Source: Vibrio europaeus (GTDB lineage Bacteria; Pseudomonadota; Gammaproteobacteria; Enterobacterales; Vibrionaceae). Taken from it: 64,000 nt of DNA. The stretch covers positions 1,178,001-1,242,000 of the forward strand of contig NZ_LUAX01000007.1 in assembly GCF_001695575.1 (NCBI RefSeq). The letters run 5' to 3'. Below the pieces are notes generated by a model. That model saw only the letters and a list, made by a program, of their open reading frames with translations. It was not told where the DNA came from and ran no database searches. Of the stretch, positions 8,473-17,531 are shown piece after piece. Within the stretch, counting starts at the first letter, position 1; each line of letters begins with the position of its first letter. The translations under genes were made by a program, and so were the position numbers.

Positions 8473-9099
8473 TTATTTGTTAATGGCTAGATAAGTTCCG
8501 GCAGCAATCATAATACCGCCCGCGCCTCGATTGAGCTTTTGTTGCGCTTTCGGCGTTTTTATCACTTTAGCTAGTCTTCCTGCTCCTATCGCGACACTCA
8601 TTAACCCAGTCATCAAAGCAATCATTGTAAGTACAACGGCAAGGGTAATATCTTGGCTGCTTAGCGAGGTGAGATCCATAAATGTTGGCAGGAACGAAAT
8701 GTAGAATAAAATCACTTTAGGGTTAGATGCTGAAATGAGAAACCCTTGTACAAAGCCAGATAAACTAGACTGCTTGTGAACTTCGGCACCTTGTTCAAGC
8801 GCTTCGCTCGCTTGGGGAAGCGCTTTGATCATCTTGTAACCTAAATAGATGAGGTAAGCAGCACCAAGGTATCGGATCGCGACAAATAATGTTGCCCAGT
8901 TTTCGGCGATAGCAGCAAGGCCGAAACAAGCAAGAAGAAAGTAAATCACATCACTAACAACCATTCCCGCAGAAAGAGCAACGCAATTCCGCGCTCCTGA
9001 AACCATAGCGCGAGCGATAATGGCAAAGACACCAGGGCCGGGTGTAACGCTGAATATCAACATTGCAATGAAAAAGGTAATTGCGCTTTCTAACGTCAT
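8473..9099 (-). CDS. LysE/RhtB-family amino acid exporter
   Basis: 208 aa, typical length. Six hydrophobic segments, the N-terminal family motif SVTPGPGVFAIIARAM and the following GLAAIAENWATLFVAIRYLGAAYLIYLG region. Inner-membrane efflux of amino acids or related compounds; substrate unknown. Strong ribosome site GGAGG precedes the ATG at 9099. Probably heads a two-gene exporter transcript with the DMT gene downstream. A second, distinct RhtB-type gene lies at 10684 on the other strand. Confidence 0.9.
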   Translation of the reverse strand: MTLESAITFFIAMLIFSVTPGPGVFAIIARAMVSGARNCVALSAGMVVSDVIYFLLACFGLAAIAENWATLFVAIRYLGAAYLIYLGYKMIKALPQASEALEQGAEVHKQSSLSGFVQGFLISASNPKVILFYISFLPTFMDLTSLSSQDITLAVVLTMIALMTGLMSVAIGAGRLAKVIKTPKAQQKLNRGAGGIMIAAGTYLAINK

Positions 9100-9167
9100 A
9101 AGAGGCCTCCGTGTTTGTTAGGTTTTAAGCACAGTAACACCTTTTTATTACACAAGGAAAGACAGTT

Positions 9168-9839
9168 TTATATCTCACCTGACGTCAGAGTAGCGCGGCA
9201 CAAAATCGTGTTGTCAGTTTCTAAGTCGGTTGTCCAAATGAGCTTGGCACTCGAATGCCATCGAATCTGTTTGTAACCTTCTTTAGGCTTAACTTTGCGC
9301 TCTGAAAACTCTTCAGCGTTAGGCCAGCCGTTATCATCAAAGGCGGGGGCTTTCCAGCCTAAGGGCTCTGGCGTGATATCGCTTTTGCAGTCTCGTTGTG
9401 GAGTCAGGGATTTTTCACACCGCTTATCTATTGGCGCGATATGTACTGGGAAGCAACGCCATGCTTGATTGGAAACGAGCAGGGTTTTGTTATGTTCTAC
9501 AGAGACAAACTGAGCGATAAACCCGCCATCCCCCATTTGTTGTTTGTCCGTTCCAATATACTCTAAGCCGGTATCATCTTGCTTATAGTCTTTGATAACA
9601 AAGCTCACCGTGACGGGGAGCTGGGTTGCGAACTGAAACGTTTCGGCATTGAAGGATCGCTCTGTGTCGATGGAGACAGAATCTTGGGCAATCATGTCTT
9701 CTTCAATATACATAGCGAACCAATTGTCAGCCCAGACATCTGCTTGAACCTTAACCAATTCAGAGCTATTGGCATAAGGCGTTGTCAATGCCAGTGCAGA
9801 TATAACTAGAGCTGAATAGAAGCGCGAGTTTTTTAGCAT
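9168..9839 (-). CDS. Secreted protein of unknown function, possible galactose-binding-like fold
   Basis: 223 aa from the ATG at 9839, chosen because a signal peptide begins there (FYSALVISALALTTPYANS); a TTG at 9875 would put 12 charged residues before it. Probably periplasmic or secreted. Visible features are an ADNWFAMYI stretch near the mature N-terminus, three Cys in the central part, an AFDDNGWPNAEEFS segment and a C-terminal AKLIWTTDLETDNTILCR. The last two remind me of galactose-binding-like domains in marine secreted proteins, from weak memory. Stands alone on its strand between exporter and regulator genes. Confidence 0.65.
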   Translation of the reverse strand: MLKNSRFYSALVISALALTTPYANSSELVKVQADVWADNWFAMYIEEDMIAQDSVSIDTERSFNAETFQFATQLPVTVSFVIKDYKQDDTGLEYIGTDKQQMGDGGFIAQFVSVEHNKTLLVSNQAWRCFPVHIAPIDKRCEKSLTPQRDCKSDITPEPLGWKAPAFDDNGWPNAEEFSERKVKPKEGYKQIRWHSSAKLIWTTDLETDNTILCRATLTSGEI

Positions 9840-9952
9840 AAAGTCATCAATCCTTTGATAGCTGTGCTCTTTCAAAGAGTAGAACGTGATTTTAGCTGTT
9901 CAAGGTAACCTGAGCTTAAATGCTACTTTGGTCATATTCTCAACGACTTAAA

Positions 9953-10510
9953 CTACCGATACTCCGAGACTAACATTGCACGCGTATTTGGTTCTAATGC
10001 CTCAAATACATGGGCTTGATCACCTGGGTAGGTAATGTAGTCGCCTTCGCCTAGTTCATGCTGATCGGATAAGAGTCCTAATCTAGCCTTACCTTTAACA
10101 ATGATCATGTGTTCAATCACCCCTCGATTGTGAGGCTCTGAATGAAAAGGTTCTCCAGGTTCAACTTCTAGCCAGTAAATATCGCGACTGACACTCGGAG
10201 GGCATGCCGCCAGCAAGGTTGCTTTGTAATCTTCATTCTTCGAGAAAACAGATACGCCTTCTCCGTAGCGAATGACCTTAGTTTTTGCCGCAGGTTCTTC
10301 AATCAAACGTGAGAATGGGATATCCAAGACCACACAAATTGACCATAGGGTCTCTATGCTTGGGTTTCCGGAGCCATTTTCAAGCTGAGAAAGCGTTGAT
10401 TTTGCGATATTAGCACGCCTTGCTACCTCAGCGATGCTCAGCCCAGAGCGCTGTCTTTCTGCATTGAGTGTGGCTGCTATCTGAGCAATTGGTGCTTTAT
10501 TCATTGTCAT
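9953..10510 (-). CDS. XRE-family regulator with cupin domain
   Basis: 185 aa. Helix-turn-helix at about residues 10-65 (LSIAEVARRANIAKSTLSQLENGSGNPS is the recognition unit) and a C-terminal RmlC-like cupin at 105-182 with PFHSEPHNRGVIEHMIIVKG, which keeps several metal-type His/Glu positions. This class senses a small molecule in the cupin and often controls a neighbouring transporter or catabolic gene. It is divergent from the RhtB exporter at 10684, separated by 173 bases, so control of that exporter and of itself is likely (inference). Confidence 0.9.
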   Translation of the reverse strand: MTMNKAPIAQIAATLNAERQRSGLSIAEVARRANIAKSTLSQLENGSGNPSIETLWSICVVLDIPFSRLIEEPAAKTKVIRYGEGVSVFSKNEDYKATLLAACPPSVSRDIYWLEVEPGEPFHSEPHNRGVIEHMIIVKGKARLGLLSDQHELGEGDYITYPGDQAHVFEALEPNTRAMLVSEYR

Positions 10511-10571
10511 GGGGTTCCAAGCTTCCTTACTCTTACTTCACTATGTTCATTATAAAAAACGAATGTACGGT

Positions 10572-10605
10572 TTGACAAACATTATTCCAGTGTTCAATAT
10601 ATAAT
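10572..10605 (+). promoter_or_regulatory. Candidate promoter of the RhtB exporter gene
   Basis: TTGACA at 10572-10577 is a consensus -35. A consensus TATAAT lies at 10600-10605, but 22 bases away, longer than usual; CAATAT at 10595-10600 has the right 17-base spacing but matches poorly. The abnormal spacing would fit a regulated promoter. No clear inverted repeat for the XRE regulator was identified. Confidence 0.3.
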
Positions 10606-10683
10606 CTCATCGTTCATTAAATCGACTGTTTGATTGAGGGCTTGCTGTACGCAATTAAACCAGAACAAAAGAGGAAGTTTGTT

Positions 10684-11304
10684 GTGGAATATCTACTATC
10701 TGTGGCCTTGTTCGCTATTTCATCTTCGGTAACACCAGGGCCTAACAATATTATGGTGATGACATCAGGAGTAAACTTTGGTGTTAAAAAAACCATGCCC
10801 CTGCTGCTTGGGATATGCGTAGGCTTTACCATCATGTTGTTATTGGTTGGGCTTGGGTTTGGCCAGCTGTTTAATCTGTTCCCCCAATTGGACTTGGTCA
10901 TCAAAACAATCGGGACGGCTTATTTACTCTATCTGGCGTGGCAAATTGCTCAGTCTGGAGAAGTTTCAGCGTCAGGTGGTCAATCTAAGCCGCTAAGCTT
11001 TATGAAAGGGGCATTGTTTCAATGGGTAAATGGCAAAGCTTGGGTGGTGGCGATTGGTGCTATCTCTGCCTTTACTACCATCGGCGATACCTACATGTCG
11101 CAAAACCTAACGATTGCGATGACTTTCTTTGTCGCTTCTTTCCCTTGCGTTGGGCTTTGGTTGATGTTCGGCTCGCTACTTAGCCGTTACTTGCAAAAAC
11201 CAAGTTATTTAAGGTTGTTTAATCTTACCATGTCGATTCTGCTAGCCATTTCTGTGTTACCCGTTGTTATCGATATTGCCGCTGAACTGAATATAGTGGT
11301 GTAG
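10684..11304 (+). CDS. LysE/RhtB-family exporter
   Basis: 206 aa from a GTG at 10684, chosen because AGAGGAAG sits seven bases upstream and the family's N-terminus (LLSVALFAISSSVTPGPNN) starts there; the longer frame from TTG 10630 adds non-family residues. Six membrane segments and the SVTPGPNNIMV motif. Probable amino acid or metabolite efflux in the inner membrane. Divergent from the XRE/cupin regulator, a common regulator-exporter pairing. Confidence 0.88.
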   Translation: MEYLLSVALFAISSSVTPGPNNIMVMTSGVNFGVKKTMPLLLGICVGFTIMLLLVGLGFGQLFNLFPQLDLVIKTIGTAYLLYLAWQIAQSGEVSASGGQSKPLSFMKGALFQWVNGKAWVVAIGAISAFTTIGDTYMSQNLTIAMTFFVASFPCVGLWLMFGSLLSRYLQKPSYLRLFNLTMSILLAISVLPVVIDIAAELNIVV

Positions 11305-11613
11305 GGACAAGCCCCTAGTCTTTTCCATTATTAAAAATCCCTACTTCAACATTTTGCTACAAATTTGAGGCGTAATGCATAAGTTGAGATTTGCGTATGA
11401 CAAGTTTACGTAAATCTGCCATATGTCTCAAAAATCTGGCTTATAGATGTTGTTTTTTTAACCTAGTGCAAAAGCTCTCATCGGATGAGTTGATTGAGGA
11501 TCGTTCAGCTACTAACTCTATTAATCGAGCAGAAGTGGTTTCGATGTTTGAATTTTTGCTCCTTCTTTAAAGTAATGAAGCGAATCAAAGGATGATAAAG
11601 GTTAAATAACATC
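11305..11613. other. 309-base gap with one inverted repeat
   Basis: No convincing gene. An 11-bp inverted repeat with one G-T pair lies at 11387-11417 (AGATTTGCGTA / TACGTAAATCT, 9-base loop). It has no T-run, so it is not an obvious terminator. The AAAGGATGATAAAGG stretch before 11614 supplies the ribosome site of the hydrolase gene. Confidence 0.5.
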
Positions 11614-12663
11614 ATGAAAAATATTATAAAAATTGCCTCTATACTCGGGGCTGCTGTGTTTTCTAGTTTCACAAATGCTGCAATCGGTAACTATAAAGTT
11701 GTCTTAGTTCATGGCTTTCAATCTGATCAACTCCAGTCTAAACCCGATAAAGCGCAAGTCACTTTGGAGGGTGAAGACTACTGGAAAGAGTACTGGTTGC
11801 AATACGCCGATGCTCGTATCGACTGGCCTGCCTACGAACGGATTGAGGGCAAAATCGCTAGCGATTATGTGTGGCCAAAATTAAAGGAGTTGTCACAACA
11901 AGGAACATGCCAAACTGGCTGTATATTTGTCACTCACTCGGCAGGTGACTTAGTGACGAGGTATCTCCTAGACAATCAGGAGAACTGGCTGACTAATGCT
12001 GGATTGACGCCGTTGAATGTTGTGGCCACGTTTGACTTTGCTGGGGCGGGTGGAGGATCTGAATTGGGTGACATCGTCATCAATATAATCGAGGGTGGTG
12101 GCTTAGCAAACAGTGCGATGCGATATGCGATTTCTCTTTGGTTAGGGGAAATGCCAAACCAGCAAAACTCTGGTGTACTAAATGATCTAAAGGTTGCCAA
12201 CGCTAGACAAATTGCAAGGCTATCCGAACATAGGATCCCACGCATTCGCTTTATAGGTAATGGCACAGATTACTTTAAAACGACATCCGCATTTTTGCCC
12301 GGTAACGACGATGGCGTTGTAGCAGCGCATTCTGCCTGCGGCGCGTCAAGTTCTGGAAAATTTGACAGTTGCTCGACTAATTTGGCAATGAACGGAAAGA
12401 TTTCGAACCAGAGTAAGGGAGTCTCAAGCTTCATGCCAGAGCACTATCCTTTAATCATGGGTGATAGCTATAGCCATAGCGATGTCGTCGGGTCAAAACA
12501 TAAAGGTGAGGTGACTTCCAGTGTGAATAAGGTTGAGCTAACGAATGGTCATTATGTTGAGCTAGACACATACAAAGAGAATGGTTGGTGGGGAACGAAA
12601 TACTTGTACGTTAAAGACTCTGCAAAACGCACTATGTCAGAACTAGCCGTCGCTATGAACTAA
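11614..12663 (+). CDS. Secreted alpha/beta hydrolase, lipase-like
   Basis: 349 aa. Signal peptide to about residue 22 (SSFTNA). Oxyanion-region motif VVLVHGFQSD at 29-38 and nucleophile elbow THSAGD with Ser109 at the start of a helix, the GxSxG position with Thr replacing the first Gly. Acid and His of the triad cannot be assigned with certainty; GNDDGVV near 235 is a candidate for the Asp. The family covers triacylglycerol lipases and esterases. Probably exported to the periplasm or beyond. The next two genes, an anchored envelope protein and a small lipoprotein, follow on the same strand. Confidence 0.8.
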   Translation: MKNIIKIASILGAAVFSSFTNAAIGNYKVVLVHGFQSDQLQSKPDKAQVTLEGEDYWKEYWLQYADARIDWPAYERIEGKIASDYVWPKLKELSQQGTCQTGCIFVTHSAGDLVTRYLLDNQENWLTNAGLTPLNVVATFDFAGAGGGSELGDIVINIIEGGGLANSAMRYAISLWLGEMPNQQNSGVLNDLKVANARQIARLSEHRIPRIRFIGNGTDYFKTTSAFLPGNDDGVVAAHSACGASSSGKFDSCSTNLAMNGKISNQSKGVSSFMPEHYPLIMGDSYSHSDVVGSKHKGEVTSSVNKVELTNGHYVELDTYKENGWWGTKYLYVKDSAKRTMSELAVAMN

Positions 12664-12670
12664 TTGTCCG

Positions 12671-12697
12671 GAGGCTATGGGCTCGTACCATAGCCTC
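12671..12697 (+). other. Strong intercistronic stem-loop
   Basis: Perfect 10-bp stem GAGGCTATGG/CCATAGCCTC with a 7-base loop, starting eight bases after the hydrolase stop and ending 18 bases before the next start. No T-run follows, so it probably acts as an mRNA-stability or processing element, or a partial terminator. Confidence 0.6.
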
Positions 12698-12715
12698 GAA
12701 CAAAAGGATTGTCCT

Positions 12716-13765
12716 ATGTATTTGAAACACAATATATCTGCTTTGTCTCTGTTGGCCGCGATATGTGGTGGAATAGTTTGGCTGTATGATCAAGACGAAG
12801 ATCTTTCGTCAGAAGCTAAACCTTTCGTCGTGTCAGTTAACGCTCAAAGCAGGGCGACAAATAAGCCACAAATCGAAGAGACAACAGCACAGCAGAACGT
12901 GGATGATGGCTTAAGCACACCTGCGTTGACCTCCATATCATTGCCTTTAAAGCAAGTCGCTTATATGCACCAACAAAAGCTGCAGTACCCACCTTATTCT
13001 CAGCCAATAACAAGCGATGATAGCCCATACCTTAACTGGAATGAGTTTATCGAACTGCCTCTTCCAGTGTTGGACGGGAATTCGATGGCTTCACTAAGTG
13101 TTAAGAAGTTCAGGCATTTTTATCCAGATGAAATAGAAGTAGTGCTAAAGACTAGTGAACCACTTATCTCCACTGTGTTAGAGGTTGTGTCAGTAGAAGA
13201 GCAAAAAATTTTGGCGTCGCTCCCTTCAAGCAGCAAACAATGGAGTATTGTTCCTGACCCGAACTGGCCTGAAGAGATTCGCTTGGTTGCAAACCTTGAC
13301 TTCGAGCTAGGGGAGGATGTAGTGAGTGCTGACATTCGGCTTTATCACCCTGTCGCTACCATTCTAAGTGTTGGACAAAGTTATGCGTCTGGACCAGATA
13401 TGTTGTTACCAGTGATTCTGGATGTTAGCCAAGCTGGAATCTATCGAGTCAGAGCAAATCTGTATCAGAGCGAAGGGAAGGCGATTGCATCTTTAGTTCA
13501 AAAACAGCATTTATCTGAAGGCGACCAAACTCTTGAACTCAAGGCATTCAAAAGCGTTCTGCCCAAAGGATCAAATAACTTCGAGTTGAGGAACATCGTC
13601 GTTGAAAGAATGTCGGGCTACCCAGGAGAGAAAACTGGCTATGGTCTTTCTGAGTCAGAAAGTTATCCTGTAGGGACATTTAACTCCGAAACCCTTAGTG
13701 ATGAAGAGTATCAAATGAGTGAACAAGAACGGCAACAGGTGGCTTTTTTAGAACAATTGTTATGA
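12716..13765 (+). CDS. Envelope protein, DUF4785-like, partner of the lipase-like hydrolase
   Basis: 349 aa from ATG 12716, preceded by AAAAGGA; the longer frame from 12677 starts inside the hairpin. One N-terminal hydrophobic segment (residues 7-20) with no clear cleavage site suggests an anchored periplasmic protein. A Pro/Gln/Thr-rich linker runs to about residue 90. The C-terminal half has alternating beta-type segments, with AGIYRVRANLYQSEGKAIAS and LSEGDQTLELKAF recalling the Ig-like DUF4785 domain. It does not look like a classical lipase foldase (Lif). Position directly after the hydrolase suggests it assists or retains that enzyme (inference). Confidence 0.65.
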   Translation: MYLKHNISALSLLAAICGGIVWLYDQDEDLSSEAKPFVVSVNAQSRATNKPQIEETTAQQNVDDGLSTPALTSISLPLKQVAYMHQQKLQYPPYSQPITSDDSPYLNWNEFIELPLPVLDGNSMASLSVKKFRHFYPDEIEVVLKTSEPLISTVLEVVSVEEQKILASLPSSSKQWSIVPDPNWPEEIRLVANLDFELGEDVVSADIRLYHPVATILSVGQSYASGPDMLLPVILDVSQAGIYRVRANLYQSEGKAIASLVQKQHLSEGDQTLELKAFKSVLPKGSNNFELRNIVVERMSGYPGEKTGYGLSESESYPVGTFNSETLSDEEYQMSEQERQQVAFLEQLL

Positions 13766-13841
13766 TAGCGGCAGTTCGCACTAGTAGGGGACTCAAAACT
13801 ATCATAAAATCGAACGGTGTTTTTTATTGTATTGATATCTT

Positions 13842-14117
13842 ATGATCTATAAACATCCCGTTTTTCTATTGAGCCTACTCGCCACGCTCATTGGATGTTC
13901 TAGCACGAATGAAACGCTTACACCGGAAGAAGTTGTCAACCAGCCTCCACCCACTATCCAAAAGGAAGCGAGTGACCCAGAGCCTATTCAGAAAAGTGTC
14001 GATGCTCAGGTCTTACTAGATACCGAGCCCACAAGGCAGATCCTAACTGCGGTAGAAAGCTTAACAGATACGCTGAATGTCCTCAGTTTTGGCATTTTTG
14101 CTGGCTCGAAAATGTAG
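13842..14117 (+). CDS. Small lipoprotein of unknown function
   Basis: 91 aa. Signal peptide with lipobox LIGC (Cys19) followed by SSTNE, so a likely outer-membrane lipoprotein. The body is acidic and proline-rich to about residue 45, then an amphipathic helix (PTRQILTAVESLTDTLNVL) and a short hydrophobic end. No known domain. No strong ribosome site is visible before the ATG. It follows the hydrolase and the DUF4785-like gene by 76 bases. Confidence 0.6.
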   Translation: MIYKHPVFLLSLLATLIGCSSTNETLTPEEVVNQPPPTIQKEASDPEPIQKSVDAQVLLDTEPTRQILTAVESLTDTLNVLSFGIFAGSKM

Positions 14118-14207
14118 AGAAACGCCCAGCTTCGAGGGAATAGCTTCCACACCCAATGCGGATTTAGTGACTATGCTTTAGGAACAAATGCGTGTAAGCG
14201 GGTTGTT

Positions 14208-16262
14208 ATGCTAAGTCTACAGAGAATATTAAGAAAACTGTCGATTAGAAATAGATTGCTGTTCGGCTATTTGATGTTATTCATAGTCGTGATCAATATC
14301 GCTAACCTCGCTAACTACCTGTTAATGAGAGAGGTGGTCAAACAAGGTGTAGAGAAAGAATTAACGTCTGCAACCGAGTCGATCACTAATAACATTGCCA
14401 ATACAGTCGATATAACGATTCGCAGCTATTTACGTGGTATCTCAGAGCAAAACCTCCAATATGTTGAGTTGTGTTTTCAGCAGTATCAACGTGGTCAGAT
14501 TACAGAGCAAGAAGCAAAGCAAAAGGCAACAAGCATCTTATTGAGCCAATCGATAGGTGAAACGGGATACCCCTATGTCGTCGACTCTTCGGGAGTGATT
14601 AGGGTTCACCCAAAACAGCCTCTGTTGAATACCAGCCTAATTTCCTTTGATTTTATTAAGCAGCAAATTGAGCTGAAGAGGGGGTATTTAGAGTATCAGT
14701 GGAAAAACCCTGATGAACTGGTTGAGCGGCCAAAAGCTCTGTACATGGTCTACTTTGAACCTTGGGACTGGATCATCACATCTTCCTCATACAGAGAGGA
14801 GTTTGCCAGTTTGATCAATATCGATGATTTTAGTGACTCTATCTCTAAGCTAAATTTCGACGAAACGGGTTACTCTTACGTACTGAATCAATTGGGTGAC
14901 CCCATTGTGCATCCATTCGTAACCGGCAACTTTTACAATGTTACAGATTCCAATGGCAAGCTTTTCGTACAAGAGATAATTCATCAGAAAAACGGCACGA
15001 TTACTTACACGTGGAAAAATCCCCATGATGAGCGCTATCGAGAGAAGATAGCGGTTTTCAGATACCTACCGGAGTACGATTGGTACATAGTTTCTTCAAC
15101 CTATGTGGAGGAACTCAATCAACCACTGGTGGATCTAAAACTGGTACATGTAGCTGTGCTAGTGTTTGCAATCGCTTTAGTGATTCCATCGAATTTAATT
15201 CTTAGCCGCTCGATAGTGTTGCCGTTAAAAGGCATGATGAACTGGATCAGTCAAGCATCTATGAGTAACCATCCGACATTGATGAAAGACAAATCGGGTT
15301 CGACAGATGAACTCGCTCAGCTAACGATCTACTTTAATCAGTTCTTGTCTGACTTAGAAAAAGCCAATCAAAAACTACATAAAGAAATAGATGTTCGTAT
15401 TGCTGCCCAAAAGCAACTTGAAGATTTAAATGAAAACCTAGAACACAACGTAGCGCAACGCACACATGAGCTCAAACAGAGCTTGGAACGACTAAAACAG
15501 ACCCAAGACCAATTGATAGAATCTGAGAAACTATCAGCACTAGGGGGACTTGTTGCGGGTATTGCTCATGAAGTTAATACTCCTCTTGGAATAGCAATTA
15601 CTTCAGCCTCGTTGGTCGCTGATGCAAATAGTGAGCTTAATTCTGCTTTTCAGAATCAAACTCTAACGAGCGATCAATTTGAATCTAATATGCAGCACCA
15701 ATTAGAGGCTTTGGCCTTATTAAAAGAAAATTTAAATCGTGCTTCTTCACTTGTTCATAGCTTTAAACAAACAGCAGTGCACCAAACCTCTGAATCACTA
15801 AGTGAATTTGTCGTTAGAGATGTACTCGAGTCATTGATCGCTAGTCTCCATCCTGAAACTCGAAAAGTATCAGTAGAGCCAATGTTAAAGGGCGACTCTA
15901 ATGTTTTAATGACAAGTCTACCTGGTGCGCTGACACAAGTGTTTTCGAACCTGATTCTGAATAGTATTCATCATGCATTCGATCAACAGCCACAGCCTGA
16001 AATAGTGATCGAGTTCTTTGAACAAAGCCAAGATGTGTTATTTGTTTATCGAGACAACGGGTGCGGGGTTGAGCAAGGTTTACACAAGAAAATCTTTGAA
16101 CCTTTTTATACAACTCGACGCGGCAGCGGGGGAACTGGTATTGGGCTTAATATGGTTTTCAACTTAGTTACTCAAAAGCTTAAAGGCAAATTAGAGTTCT
16201 CTTCAGATAAGGGCGTAAAGTTTGTGATTACTCTTCCTAAGCAAAGGGTGTCGGAGGACTAG
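14208..16262 (+). CDS. Double-Cache sensor histidine kinase
   Basis: 684 aa. Membrane segment 17-38, periplasmic region 40-305 with two Cache-like units (GETGYPYVVDSSGVIRVHP, then DETGYSYVLNQLGDPIVHP), second membrane segment about 310-330, HAMP, a coiled coil, then kinase core: H-box GIAHEVNTPLG (His454), N-box NLILNSIHHAF, G1 DNGCG and G2 GGTGIGLNM. No receiver or Hpt domain. Cache domains bind small ligands such as carboxylates or amino acids. No response regulator gene is adjacent, so it is an orphan here. The catalytic end is close to the kinases at 29543 and 40060. Confidence 0.92.
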   Translation: MLSLQRILRKLSIRNRLLFGYLMLFIVVINIANLANYLLMREVVKQGVEKELTSATESITNNIANTVDITIRSYLRGISEQNLQYVELCFQQYQRGQITEQEAKQKATSILLSQSIGETGYPYVVDSSGVIRVHPKQPLLNTSLISFDFIKQQIELKRGYLEYQWKNPDELVERPKALYMVYFEPWDWIITSSSYREEFASLINIDDFSDSISKLNFDETGYSYVLNQLGDPIVHPFVTGNFYNVTDSNGKLFVQEIIHQKNGTITYTWKNPHDERYREKIAVFRYLPEYDWYIVSSTYVEELNQPLVDLKLVHVAVLVFAIALVIPSNLILSRSIVLPLKGMMNWISQASMSNHPTLMKDKSGSTDELAQLTIYFNQFLSDLEKANQKLHKEIDVRIAAQKQLEDLNENLEHNVAQRTHELKQSLERLKQTQDQLIESEKLSALGGLVAGIAHEVNTPLGIAITSASLVADANSELNSAFQNQTLTSDQFESNMQHQLEALALLKENLNRASSLVHSFKQTAVHQTSESLSEFVVRDVLESLIASLHPETRKVSVEPMLKGDSNVLMTSLPGALTQVFSNLILNSIHHAFDQQPQPEIVIEFFEQSQDVLFVYRDNGCGVEQGLHKKIFEPFYTTRRGSGGTGIGLNMVFNLVTQKLKGKLEFSSDKGVKFVITLPKQRVSED

Positions 16263-16361
16263 TCCGCACTGCGGGAAGCAAACTTACCTATTTTTTAGAG
16301 GTATTTACCCTTCGTTTTTAACAGGTTACATTGTTGAAACCTTAAGTCGAAGGAATGAATC

Positions 16362-17429
16362 ATGAGTGCTCATCTAAAACAACTATGTCACACACACCTA
16401 CCAGGTAACAAAGAAGATTCACCCGCCGATCATTTTATTAAAATGGCGAAATGGTGCGAAGACAACCAAGTGATCCACGATGTTTACGGTGAAGGGGAAA
16501 CCATCCAAGCTTTTGAGCAAAAGGTTGCTGACTTGTTAGGGTATGACGCTGGGCTTTTTGTGGTAACAGGAACAATGACTCAGCCAACAGTATTGGAATT
16601 GGTAGCAAAGCAAAAGCGAAATCCCAATGTAGGCATGCACCCATCGAGTCATATTTATGTTCATGAGCGACAAGGCTACCAACTTCAGAATCGATTCAAC
16701 ATCTTGCCAATAGGCAATCCATTCCAAACATGGAAGCTCGAAGATCTCAAAGCGTGGCCCGATGAATTGGCAGCGGTTTTGTATGAACTCCCAATGCGTG
16801 AAATTGGAGGTCAGCTACCATCATGGCAAGAACTTGAAGAGATAAAAAGCTACTGTGCGAATAACAGCATTCATCTCCACATGGATGGCGCGCGATTATG
16901 GGAAGCGGCTGCTTACTATCAGAAAGAGTACAGCGAAATCACACAAGGTTTTGATACAACCTATGTTTCACTTTACAAGGGGATTAATGGGCTTGGCGGT
17001 TCAATGTTACTTGGTTCCAAAGCCTTCATTGAGTTAGCGTCAATCTGGATGAAGCGCCAAGGTGGCAATCTCTATCATCGCACACCATATATTGTCTCTG
17101 CTGCGATGCAGTTTGATCAAAGGCTAGCCGCTCTGCCGAGATTATTCGAACGTACGCAGCAGATCTACAAAATTATTGAAGAGTTTCCTGCGTTGTCTGT
17201 GAACCCGAGGCAACCTCAATCTAATATGCTGCACTTAATCCTGCCATTTAGCTGTGAAGAAGCAAAAGAGATACAGCAGGCTTTTGCGACCAAAAAGGGC
17301 ATCTGGTTTGGCAATCCACAAGTGACAGCCAACCCAAATCAGTCAGTTGTAGAATGGTATGTGGGCGACAACCTGCTCGATTTTAAAGATCAAGAACTAA
17401 GGTCTTTCTTCACCGAGTTATTGAGATAG
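16362..17429 (+). CDS. Threonine aldolase/beta-eliminating lyase family PLP enzyme
   Basis: 355 aa. Fold-type I PLP enzyme, the low-specificity L-threonine aldolase and tyrosine/tryptophan lyase superfamily. HDVYGEGETIQAFEQKVADLLG at the N-terminus, FVVTGTMTQ cofactor-phosphate region, LHMDGARLWEA with the Asp that pairs with the PLP ring nitrogen, and SLYKGINGLGG with the Lys that forms the Schiff base. Expected reaction: cleavage of a beta-hydroxy amino acid or a related lyase step. Monocistronic, with an AAGGAATG ribosome site. Relation to the glycine genes 2 kb away is only suggestive. Confidence 0.88.
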   Translation: MSAHLKQLCHTHLPGNKEDSPADHFIKMAKWCEDNQVIHDVYGEGETIQAFEQKVADLLGYDAGLFVVTGTMTQPTVLELVAKQKRNPNVGMHPSSHIYVHERQGYQLQNRFNILPIGNPFQTWKLEDLKAWPDELAAVLYELPMREIGGQLPSWQELEEIKSYCANNSIHLHMDGARLWEAAAYYQKEYSEITQGFDTTYVSLYKGINGLGGSMLLGSKAFIELASIWMKRQGGNLYHRTPYIVSAAMQFDQRLAALPRLFERTQQIYKIIEEFPALSVNPRQPQSNMLHLILPFSCEEAKEIQQAFATKKGIWFGNPQVTANPNQSVVEWYVGDNLLDFKDQELRSFFTELLR

Positions 17430-17531
17430 CTGAAAATAGTCGTCACGCATTGTTCAATCTGAGAGTGCGTTAACACGCCTAGCATAAAGCTTGATGTATT
17501 CTGGATGGAGTCAGGAAAGAGGAATTTATTA

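Noticed and set aside
12716..13765. Lipase foldase (Lif) downstream of the lipase-like gene
   Set aside because: It has an N-terminal anchor as Lif does, but lacks the helical repeat character and conserved motif of foldases; beta-type segments fit DUF4785 better.
16256..16265. GGACTAGTCC palindrome at the end of the double-Cache kinase gene
   Set aside because: Ten bases, no loop or T-run and no gene nearby that would need an operator; likely chance.
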